Source: Desulfobacteraceae bacterium | Lineage (GTDB): Bacteria; Desulfobacterota; Desulfobacteria; Desulfobacterales; SURF-15 | NCBI GenBank assembly: GCA_003599475.1 | Contig: QZKK01000184.1 | Span: 1-19,884, forward strand | Direction: 5' to 3' | Length of the DNA stretch: 19,884 nt | Shown here: one piece after another, positions 14,091-19,884 of the stretch | How positions within the stretch are numbered: the first letter of the stretch is position 1 | Layout of the letters: each line of letters starts with the position of its first letter | The notes under the pieces: model-generated | The model's database searches: none | The model's input: only the letters and a program-made list of their open reading frames with translations | Told to the model about the DNA's origin: nothing | Made by a program: the position numbers and the translations under genes

Positions 14091-14110
14091 TTTGAAGAAG
14101 GGGGAATACC

Positions 14111-14509
14111 ATGAAGCTTTCGTCTCCGGAAGCGTTCCAAATGTCGAAGTCTTTCAGAGATCTGTCGGTTTCGATAGGCGACTACCGCTTCGCGAACTGG
14201 AGTCAGTTATCAGACAAACAGAGGAGGGCGTTCGAAGACGCTGAATGGTCACTGCTCAATGCGTCTGCCGATATTCGTACTGCTGCAGTCGGCTTGGTGC
14301 TGGAAGAGACTGAGCTCAGTTTTGAAAGGCTTCATAAGACAACTTCGGAAGCGAAAAAGACAATTGAACGTCTTGAAGACACCCGCAAGGCCATCAAAAT
14401 TGCCACGGCCGCAGTTTCGCTGGCGGGTGCAATTATTTCGCGCGACTCAAGCGCCATAGGAAAAACTGCTAAAGAGCTTTATGAGACAATCACAAAAAAG
14501 TCGGCCTAG
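14111..14509 (+). CDS. Hypothetical small helical protein
   Basis: This 132-residue protein is of unknown family. It lacks a clear signal peptide. It is helical throughout, with an amphipathic central part (LEETELSFERLHKTTSEAKK and TIERLEDTRKAIKIATAAV) and a short, weakly hydrophobic segment AAVSLAGAIIS near residues 99-109 that could touch a membrane. A good GAAGGGGG ribosome binding site precedes the ATG. The gene begins 20 bases after the helical lipoprotein gene, so they are probably one transcription unit. It may be a partner or an immunity-like companion of the neighbouring enzymes, but nothing in the sequence proves this. Confidence 0.65.
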   Translation: MKLSSPEAFQMSKSFRDLSVSIGDYRFANWSQLSDKQRRAFEDAEWSLLNASADIRTAAVGLVLEETELSFERLHKTTSEAKKTIERLEDTRKAIKIATAAVSLAGAIISRDSSAIGKTAKELYETITKKSA

Positions 14510-14575
14510 CATGGGCACTCCAGAAGCCAGCAAAACCGTGCTGCTCGTTTCGTGCTCCGCAGGCTTTCGGAGGAG

Positions 14576-14607
14576 AACGGAAAGAATCTTTTCTATTATC
14601 CGTTTTT
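14576..14607 (+). terminator. Weak terminator-like stem-loop
   Basis: AACGGA (14576-14581) pairs with TCCGTT (14599-14604), followed by three more Ts. The loop has its own AAAGA/TCTTT pairing. The stem is short and AT-rich, so termination would be partial at best. It lies in the 198-base gap before the large patatin gene, which otherwise holds only that gene's GGAAGGAGG ribosome binding site. Confidence 0.25.
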
Positions 14608-14707
14608 CCGGTGCTTCTGACAGTTTGTAATCGCCGCTTCTGCAAGGACAGGATCTATGTATCCGGCAGGTTGCTGGCAAGCCTTTTCGCCGGAAGGAGG
14701 TACGAAT

Positions 14708-17494
14708 ATGGAAAAAACCTTAGAGACAAGCGACGTAAAGGAAACGCGAATTGCGCTGGCGTTCTTCGGGGGAGTGGCACTGGCGGTTTACGAAAGCGGT
14801 GTCGCCTATGAGTTCTTTCGGCTGGTAAAGGGCGAGGGTCTTTACGCGAAGTTGCGGCGGAAAGTCGGCCCTGTGGTTGTGGATATCATCACCGGGACTT
14901 CGGCAGGCGGACTCAACGGGGCGTTCCTGGCAAACGCTCTGGTCAACCGGGGGGACATGCTGAAGCTGATGTCCCTTTGGCTGGAGGAAGGGGATCTCGG
15001 CAAGCTGCTCTATGGCCCGTTCAAGACCGGCCCGCGGTCGCTGCTCGACGGCGATTATTTCCTGCAGAAAATTTTCGAGGCGCTCATGTCCCGTCGCGCA
15101 ACACCGGTGGACGAACGGTATTTGCAGCCATATCTGGATCTCTACATCACTGCCACCAACCTGTCCGGCGAGCGTGTCGTAATCGAGACCCCTGCTGGCG
15201 AGGAGCTTGACACGCGCACCCACCGGCAGATCTTCCGCTTCCGGTACCAGGAGGCCGACCCGGTGCGCGGCATCGATGAGATCAATAATTTCAAGTCCGA
15301 AGAGGATGTTTGCAGGTTGGCCCGAGCCTCGCGGGCCAGCGCCTCCTTTCCGCTCGCGTTCGAGCCGGTGCTTGTGAGAAAAGCTGAATTCGGAGAGCAT
15401 GCCCAATGGCTAGAAGCCGACGCTTACCATATCGACGGAGGCGTGCTCGACAACAAGCCGATCGCAAAGGCGCTGGAGGCGATCGCCGAACGGCGTGCCG
15501 ATCGATTTGTCGAGCGTCTGCTCTTCTACATTGAACCGGATCCGGAGGAGATTAAATCACGCGCCTGTGGGAGCGCGCCGCGCGAGATCGCTCCCGCCAA
15601 GGTGGCCATAAAGGCGCTCATGGAATTGCCCGGGTACCAGAGCATCACTGCCGCCCTTCAACAGATCGAGCGCCACAACCGCAACGTGACCGCTTTGCGG
15701 CGAACGCTCGATTATTACGAGACGGCGGCAGGCCGTTTCCGATCGGAGCAGCGTGAAGAGCGGCGAAAGTTCAAACTGGAATACATCTCGCCTTCAAACG
15801 GCCCGACAGCGTTGTTCCGTGCGCAGGAGGATGGATATCTCGATCTGCGGCTGAGGCAGGATGTTTCGTTGAAAATCTTTCGCTTCTTGTCGGAGCTGAC
15901 CATCACGGCAAGCTGCTCTGAGCTAAGCGACGAACGGCTGATCGAGTTGACTCCGGTGGCCGAGCGGATGGGAAACGCCCTAAAGCCCACGATTTATTCA
16001 ATCAAGAGCACGCTTCTCGGTGCGCTCGACCTCAAGTATGCTCGGCGCAGGTGCAGATACCTCGTGCAGGTCATACGCTCGCTCTACCCGCCGCTTCCGC
16101 CCGATACCGAAACGGACCCCGAAAAGACCGAAGAGCGCAGGCGACTCCTTGCCGTCACCCGCAAGCTGAGCTCGCTGAAGGATTTCCTCTACGAACAGGA
16201 AGAACGCGTGCTGCGCTACGAGCGCTTCGAGAAGGACCGGGTTGAAGCCTTCTCCGCCGAAGTCGAGGCCAGGCTGCAGGCTCTCTGTGAGCAGGTCTTG
16301 GCCCTGAGGCTTTCCATTCCGAGCGGGACGAAGGATCTCCTCAAGCAACTCAACCACGGATTCAACGCCGATCCCGGGATGCGGGAAGAGTGGAATGGAT
16401 TCTGGCGAATCGCGAACACCTCCGAACCGGATCTCGATGAAAGGCTGCAGGCGCTTTGCCGCTTGGTGTCAACGGCCAGGTCCGGTGGAAGCACAATTGA
16501 TGAAGAAGTAAAGGAGCAGCTGCAACTGATCCTGCATGCAATTGGTGAAGCGCAGCGGCTGGCCGGAGATACGCTGGAGAGCATTCGGAAAAGCAAGCTG
16601 GTGGCACGGCGAGAGGAGTTTTGCCAAGGACTCTATGACACGATCCACCGGAAGATCACAACCGACACCGACGAACTGAACCGGCTCATCCCGCGAGGAT
16701 CCACGTCTGACGGGGAGCTCAAAGACTTTGCGGCATGGATCCATCTCGGTGCGTGGAAGCTGCGCGATGCACTCGACAGCTTCTACCTGCGAGACATGAT
16801 CATCTACCCGCTCACTCAAGCGGAGGAGGTCGGCAGCGAGCTGCAACAGGTCAATTTCGCACGCATCAGTCCGGGGGATGCCAAAGGGTTCCTGCCCGGC
16901 TTGACCGCGAAGGAGAAGGTCGCCGGTGAAAAATTCGCCCACTTCGGAGGCTTCTTCAGCAAGAAGTGGCGCGGCAATGACTTGACCTGGGGACGGCTGG
17001 ACACGGCAGAGATCATCATCTGCAAGCTCCTCCCGGGTCCTGAGCACGAGGCCGAGCGCAAGGACCTCATCGAACAGGCACATGAAGAGATACTCGATGA
17101 GATGCGCGAGCTCGGAGCAGGCATTTACAATCGTACAGATAACCCCGAGCACAAGGACCTCATCGGCAAAGAAGACATCTCCGCGATTCCAGCTGGCAGG
17201 AAACTCGACTGGGCCGCCCGGGGCCTGCTTACCTTCCTGAAAATGGGACGCAAATCCTGGGCCGATACCAAGGTCGCCGGCTGGGTGCCAAAAGTTACCG
17301 CACTTTTCGACTGGGTGATTGGGTTTTTGATCGCAGTCGTTTTTTTGTTCAGCTGGATCGGGCATCGGCTTTTTCGCTGGCGCGTCCTGGGATATGTGCT
17401 TGCCGCGATTTTTTTCATGGCGATTGGAATCGTTTTGTGGAACTATTCGCTCGAGGATCTCTGGACAAAGCTCCTCCCAGCCCGGAACGGCTAA
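14708..17494 (+). CDS. Large patatin-like protein (DUF3376 / patatin-related type) with C-terminal membrane helices
   Basis: This is a 928-residue protein. Its N-terminal patatin domain has FFGGVALAVYESG (19-31) in place of the usual GGGxRG oxyanion loop, GTSAGG with nucleophile S65, and HIDGGVLDNKP with catalytic D243. This variant matches the patatin-related family that carries a DUF3376-type C-terminal extension. The middle (about 330-800) is long, charged and helical, with possible coiled-coil segments. Two hydrophobic helices near 867-888 and 893-914 end the protein, so it is probably anchored from the cytoplasmic side, with no signal peptide seen. It is a predicted lipid acyl hydrolase whose target may be membrane lipid near its anchor. 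The ATG at 14708 follows GGAAGGAGG at good spacing; an upstream in-frame ATG at 14657 lacks this. It is intact and not similar in length to the patatin lipoprotein upstream. Confidence 0.88.
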   Translation: MEKTLETSDVKETRIALAFFGGVALAVYESGVAYEFFRLVKGEGLYAKLRRKVGPVVVDIITGTSAGGLNGAFLANALVNRGDMLKLMSLWLEEGDLGKLLYGPFKTGPRSLLDGDYFLQKIFEALMSRRATPVDERYLQPYLDLYITATNLSGERVVIETPAGEELDTRTHRQIFRFRYQEADPVRGIDEINNFKSEEDVCRLARASRASASFPLAFEPVLVRKAEFGEHAQWLEADAYHIDGGVLDNKPIAKALEAIAERRADRFVERLLFYIEPDPEEIKSRACGSAPREIAPAKVAIKALMELPGYQSITAALQQIERHNRNVTALRRTLDYYETAAGRFRSEQREERRKFKLEYISPSNGPTALFRAQEDGYLDLRLRQDVSLKIFRFLSELTITASCSELSDERLIELTPVAERMGNALKPTIYSIKSTLLGALDLKYARRRCRYLVQVIRSLYPPLPPDTETDPEKTEERRRLLAVTRKLSSLKDFLYEQEERVLRYERFEKDRVEAFSAEVEARLQALCEQVLALRLSIPSGTKDLLKQLNHGFNADPGMREEWNGFWRIANTSEPDLDERLQALCRLVSTARSGGSTIDEEVKEQLQLILHAIGEAQRLAGDTLESIRKSKLVARREEFCQGLYDTIHRKITTDTDELNRLIPRGSTSDGELKDFAAWIHLGAWKLRDALDSFYLRDMIIYPLTQAEEVGSELQQVNFARISPGDAKGFLPGLTAKEKVAGEKFAHFGGFFSKKWRGNDLTWGRLDTAEIIICKLLPGPEHEAERKDLIEQAHEEILDEMRELGAGIYNRTDNPEHKDLIGKEDISAIPAGRKLDWAARGLLTFLKMGRKSWADTKVAGWVPKVTALFDWVIGFLIAVVFLFSWIGHRLFRWRVLGYVLAAIFFMAIGIVLWNYSLEDLWTKLLPARNG

Positions 17495-17525
17495 TCCATC
17501 GGGTGGACCGTTTCCGCCGTTCCGG
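17482..17525 (+). repeat. 10-bp inverted repeat spanning the stop of the large patatin gene
   Basis: CCGGAACGGC (17482-17491) and GCCGTTCCGG (17516-17525) are perfect reverse complements around a 24-base loop that contains the TAA stop. No T-run follows, so it would be a strong hairpin but not a standard terminator. The remaining 114 bases up to the next gene are AT-rich and may hold a promoter; I cannot name its boxes. Confidence 0.45.
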
Positions 17526-17639
17526 ATTCAGCACCGCCGGAAGAAATTTTGAGATTCCAATCTCGTAATTGATAGGGTTTGCTTACGGTTGATCTCTTCA
17601 TTTTCTTGATACGAATTCGCCCGAAACCAGGAGTCGATT

Positions 17640-18770
17640 ATGAAAAAGCCAGGTCTTAACCAGATCAAGAATAGTATGGGCCGGTTGAAGTATGTCATTT
17701 TTGACGGCATCGATGAACAGGGGGTAAGGAAAGGCTTCGATCTCAATATTTTTGGAATCCGGTCAGGCAACGGTCAGGCCGGGGAATTTGACGACTGGAT
17801 TGGCGTTTTCTGGATCGACTGGGACAAAAACGACTGGGAATACTACGTCTGGGAGGCGACCACAGACCCCGGACTCTATTACCTGAACAACCCGCTCAGA
17901 GTTGAAGGGACAGCCATCCTCAAGGAGGGTCAGCATCGGTCGAGCCACACCATCGGCCTTCACCGGGGAAAGTACCAGGCGCTGGTCCAGCATGCCGTTT
18001 TACCGGTCTACCGCGACAGGGACAGAGATCATATTTTGGATATGGACCCCGAAAGCGTTCACAAGGGGCAGTTCGGCATCAATATCCACCGGACACAGGC
18101 ATATTCAAAAAGTGTTGGCAGAAACAGCGCCGGCTGCCAGGTGATTGCGGATCCGGGCAATTTTGCAATTCTGATGGACATCTGTCTTGAGGCGAGGGAA
18201 CAATGGGGACCGATCTTCTCCTATACACTCTTGAGTGAGGCGCTGATCGGGGATATCGAAGGTCGCATGATGAACGAGAGCGGCTTGAAGCTGGTGAAAG
18301 GCTTCGAGGGCTGCGAATTGAAATCTTACCGTTGTCCTGCCGGTGTCTGGACGATCGGATACGGGCACACGAAAAATGTCGTGCCGGATCAGACCATTAC
18401 CGAAGAAGAGGCAGAGGAGCTCCTGCGCAGCGATATGGAGGAGTGTGCCGAATGCGTCGACAGGTCGGTCAAAGTACCCTTGACGGAGAACCAGTTCTCA
18501 GCCCTGGTGAGCTTTGTCTTCAATCTGGGCACCGGCAGTTTTCAAACAAGCACTCTTTTAAAGAAACTGAATGCCGGCGACTACGACGCAATTCCGATGG
18601 AACTGGCTCGATGGGTCAAAGCGACAGATCCCGGAACGGGAGTCAAAAAGACATTGCCCGGCCTGGTCCGAAGAAGAGCGGCAGAAGCTGAGCTATGGCT
18701 CACCAAAAGCGACCCGAAAGCCTTTGAAAACTCTGCGCACATGCCTCAAAGAATCGAAGCGGACTCGTGA
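17640..18770 (+). CDS. Two-domain cell-wall enzyme: L,D-transpeptidase-like N-domain plus phage-type GH24 lysozyme
   Basis: The protein has 376 residues. The C-terminal half (about 215-365) is a phage-type lysozyme (GH24) with KGFEG, CPAGVWTIGYGHT and SFVFNLGTGSF. Its catalytic spacing E223-x8-C232-x5-T238 fits the family triad, with Cys in the position usually held by Asp, a known phage variant. It would cut the glycan strands of peptidoglycan. The N-terminal half (about 20-205) contains FGINIHRT (H150) followed by RNSAGC with C166. This His-x12-Ser-x-Gly-Cys arrangement resembles YkuD L,D-transpeptidases, although the usual Arg after the Cys is absent. I recall this N-domain in phage-associated proteins but cannot name it. 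There is no signal peptide, so export would need a holin-like or other route. The ATG has AGGAG seven bases upstream. It may be a captured endolysin that is now part of the patatin cluster. Confidence 0.85.
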   Translation: MKKPGLNQIKNSMGRLKYVIFDGIDEQGVRKGFDLNIFGIRSGNGQAGEFDDWIGVFWIDWDKNDWEYYVWEATTDPGLYYLNNPLRVEGTAILKEGQHRSSHTIGLHRGKYQALVQHAVLPVYRDRDRDHILDMDPESVHKGQFGINIHRTQAYSKSVGRNSAGCQVIADPGNFAILMDICLEAREQWGPIFSYTLLSEALIGDIEGRMMNESGLKLVKGFEGCELKSYRCPAGVWTIGYGHTKNVVPDQTITEEEAEELLRSDMEECAECVDRSVKVPLTENQFSALVSFVFNLGTGSFQTSTLLKKLNAGDYDAIPMELARWVKATDPGTGVKKTLPGLVRRRAAEAELWLTKSDPKAFENSAHMPQRIEADS

Positions 18771-18813
18771 CATCGCTGTGGTGACCTGGGAGGTGCCCAA
18801 GAGGAAGAACTTT

Positions 18814-18965
18814 GGGGTCAGGCCTACACATTTGACAAAGTTGAATGTGTTCACTCAGGCATGCAAAAGGGTGGGCTTGAAAGCAGAAAAGGAAAAAAAT
18901 TTCGGCAAAATCTCTGAAAAGAATAGAGGAAAACATAATTTTGTGAATAGTGTAGGCCTGACCCC
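18814..18965. repeat. MITE/REP-like element bounded by a 16-bp perfect inverted repeat
   Basis: GGGGTCAGGCCTACAC (18814-18829) is the exact reverse complement of 18950-18965. The enclosed 120 bases are AT-rich and non-coding, with the phrase TTTGACAAAGTTGAATGTG just inside the left arm. From memory, GGGGTCAGGCCTACACATTTG-like ends flank REP-associated tyrosine transposase genes in many Desulfobacterota. This could be an empty (non-coding) derivative mobilised in trans; no transposase of that type is in the window. Confidence 0.6.
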
Positions 18966-18993
18966 GATACTTTTGCTGACCCCGATACTTTTG
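18958..18993 (+). repeat. Perfect tandem duplication of an 18-bp unit
   Basis: CTGACCCCGATACTTTTG occurs twice, at 18958-18975 and 18976-18993, with no mismatch. The first copy overlaps the right arm of the inverted repeat, so the duplication probably arose from end-to-end joining or slippage at the end of the mobile element. Confidence 0.8.
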
Positions 18994-18998
18994 CGTTA

Positions 18999-19047
18999 AC
19001 GTCCGGATCTGTGGGGAGGGCGCCGGGTAACCGGTGCCTTTACCCGG
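18999..19047 (+). other. Possible 3' remnant of a group II intron
   Basis: ACGTCCGGATCTGTGGGG (18999-19016) followed by GGGCGCCGGGTAACCGG resembles, from memory, the 3' half of domain V and the following domain of bacterial group II introns. The stretch includes a perfect 8-bp hairpin CCGGGTAA/TTACCCGG (19023-19030 and 19040-19047). The 5' half of domain V and the reverse-transcriptase gene are absent; the MITE-like element abuts it instead. This is a recognition by phrase only and needs a structural model search. Confidence 0.4.
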
Positions 19048-19141
19048 AACCAGACCCCGGAAAACATCGCGGTTTATGATTCAATATCCGGGCGGCGCTG
19101 GTGAGCTTTTCGTTCGGTTCCAGGGAAAGGATACCTGTCAA

Positions 19142-19687
19142 GTGGGGAGAAAGATATCAAAGAGTCCGACTTGGTCGGACGTGAAATCGAGGGTGGATAG
19201 CCTTGATTATAAACAATTGATGACATTGGTGGCAGATCTGTATAGGTTCTCAAAAGAGAATCAAGCATTTCTTAACGCCCGATTCGGAATAGGATCAGAC
19301 CCGCTTGCGCCATACAAAAACATAATCGACGATTGTATGTATCCAGACATTTATAGCAAGAAGCCAATTCAGATTTCGAAAGCTAAGAAAGCGATCAGCA
19401 ACTATTCAAAGGCTGTCGGTGATCCTGTTGGCGAGGTTGAACTTATGGTCTTCTTTGTAGAGCGCGGTAACTCTTTTACCCTCAACTTTGGTGACATGGA
19501 CGAAGATTTCTATGACGCTCTTAATCGAATGTATCAGCGGGTAATAAAGAAAGTTCTATATTTGCCTCAAGAATATAAAAAAACCTTCCAGAAAAGGCTA
19601 AAGAATATATTGATGTCTTCTTCAGGGATGGGCTGGGGCTACCATGATATGCTCTATGAGGATTACTACAGTGCTTTTCCAGAATAG
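19142..19687 (+). CDS. Hypothetical protein, possible integron cassette gene
   Basis: This protein of about 181 residues is rich in Lys, Tyr, Asp and Phe and looks soluble and helical. It has no signal peptide or membrane segment. Recognisable stretches are TWSDVKSRVDSLDYKQLMTL followed by VADLYRFSKENQAFLNARFG, ISKAKKAISNYSKAV, the acidic FGDMDEDFYDALNRMYQ, and a GWGYHDML end. It reminds me of small proteins of the DUF6155 type, but I am not sure. The start is uncertain: GTG 19142 follows AAAGGA at suitable distance and comes just before the protein-like part. The same frame is open back to GTG 19034, which lies inside the intron-like hairpin and is therefore doubtful; ATG 19076 is a third option. 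The gene is more AT-rich than the metabolic genes and is followed within 20 bases by an attC-like palindrome, which fits a captured cassette. Confidence 0.7.
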   Translation: MGRKISKSPTWSDVKSRVDSLDYKQLMTLVADLYRFSKENQAFLNARFGIGSDPLAPYKNIIDDCMYPDIYSKKPIQISKAKKAISNYSKAVGDPVGEVELMVFFVERGNSFTLNFGDMDEDFYDALNRMYQRVIKKVLYLPQEYKKTFQKRLKNILMSSSGMGWGYHDMLYEDYYSAFPE

Positions 19688-19696
19688 GAACGAAAA

Positions 19697-19783
19697 ACCG
19701 AACATCTCATTTGAGCGGACGCGGAACAACATCGGCGATTTTTTTCTGAGCTCATGGCCGCGCCGCTCAATTCAGCGTTCGCG
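19697..19783. other. attC-like recombination site (integron cassette)
   Basis: An imperfect palindrome of about 87 bases follows the hypothetical gene. The outer part has CCGAAC (19698-19703) opposite GTTCGC (19777-19782), giving AAC/GTT core trinucleotides. The inner arms are TTGAGCGGACGCGG (19711-19724) and CCGCGCCGCTCAA (19758-19770), complementary except for one extra A on the left arm, like the extrahelical bases that orient attC folding. The arms resemble attC sites of environmental cassettes I recall. The right core reads GTTCGCG rather than the consensus GTTRRRY, which weakens the call. The next open frame begins 26 bases beyond, as in cassette arrays. No integrase gene is in the window. 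Confidence 0.55.
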
Positions 19784-19808
19784 TGCACAAGGAAAAAAGA
19801 AAGGTACC

Positions 19809-19884
19809 ATGAATATAATCGAACAATATTTGAATCGGGCAAACGAAATAACCGGTAATCGCACCAAAGATGAAGAAAGATATG
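19809..19884 (+). CDS. Start of a further hypothetical gene (3' truncated by window edge)
   Basis: An ATG with AAAGG five bases upstream opens a frame that runs to the window end: MNIIEQYLNRANEITGNRTK then DEERY. With 25 codons nothing can be said about its function. Its position just after the attC-like site makes it a candidate for the next cassette gene. Confidence 0.55.
   Translation, partial: MNIIEQYLNRANEITGNRTKDEERY

Noticed and set aside
18571..18999. 142-codon open frame overlapping the lysozyme gene end
   Set aside because: It overlaps the lysozyme in another frame, then translates the inverted-repeat element; there is no ribosome binding site or recognisable domain.
5713..19763. 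GAGCTCATGGCCG shared between 5713-5725 and the attC-like region near 19749
   Set aside because: The match is only 13 bases and the flanks differ; too short to claim a common element.

Overview
The window looks like a chromosomal segment of an anaerobic, respiratory bacterium. A member of the Desulfobacterota (sulfate-reducer type) is my best guess, inferred from the fumarate-reductase-like complex with a ferredoxin-cytochrome b subunit, a moderately GC-rich composition and the style of the intergenic repeats. No rRNA, tRNA or ribosomal gene is present to confirm taxonomy.

Region 1 (about 1-9173) is a co-directional metabolic cluster on the + strand. It encodes a fumarate reductase/succinate dehydrogenase-type flavoprotein (cut by the window start), its 2Fe-2S/4Fe-4S electron-transfer subunit, a PIG-L family hydratase resembling 4-oxalomesaconate hydratase (GalB), a ferredoxin-cytochrome b membrane subunit, an MmgE/PrpD family protein, an RraA-type aldolase, a class I/II aminotransferase and a PLP-dependent DSD1-type (D-3-hydroxyaspartate / D-threonine) aldolase. 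Together they suggest breakdown of a small hydroxylated or branched di-/tricarboxylate or its amino acid to pyruvate, oxaloacetate or glyoxylate/glycine, with electrons passed to the membrane. The substrate is not known. Nearly every gap in this cluster is filled by degenerate quasi-periodic repeats, and one 27-bp block occurs identically in two gaps.

Region 2 (about 9174-10765) is a decaying accessory patch. A DUF4160 gene has been split by a 737-bp IS200-type element; removing the element restores an 86-codon reading frame exactly. An intact DUF2442 partner gene overlaps its 3' end. It is followed by a Phd/YefM-type antitoxin relic with no start codon and two nonsense codons.

Region 3 (about 11026-18770) is an unusual envelope-directed cluster: two small proteins (one PEGA-like), a patatin-type lipoprotein, an unrecognised helical lipoprotein, a small helical protein, a 928-residue patatin-like protein with C-terminal membrane helices, and a protein joining an L,D-transpeptidase-like N-terminal domain to a phage-type GH24 lysozyme. 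This is the best candidate for an undescribed system.

Region 4 (about 18771-19884) is mobile-element debris. It holds a 16-bp inverted repeat, a perfect 18-bp tandem duplication, a possible 3' remnant of a group II intron, a hypothetical gene followed by an attC-like imperfect palindrome, and the start of the next gene. This arrangement resembles the edge of an integron cassette array.
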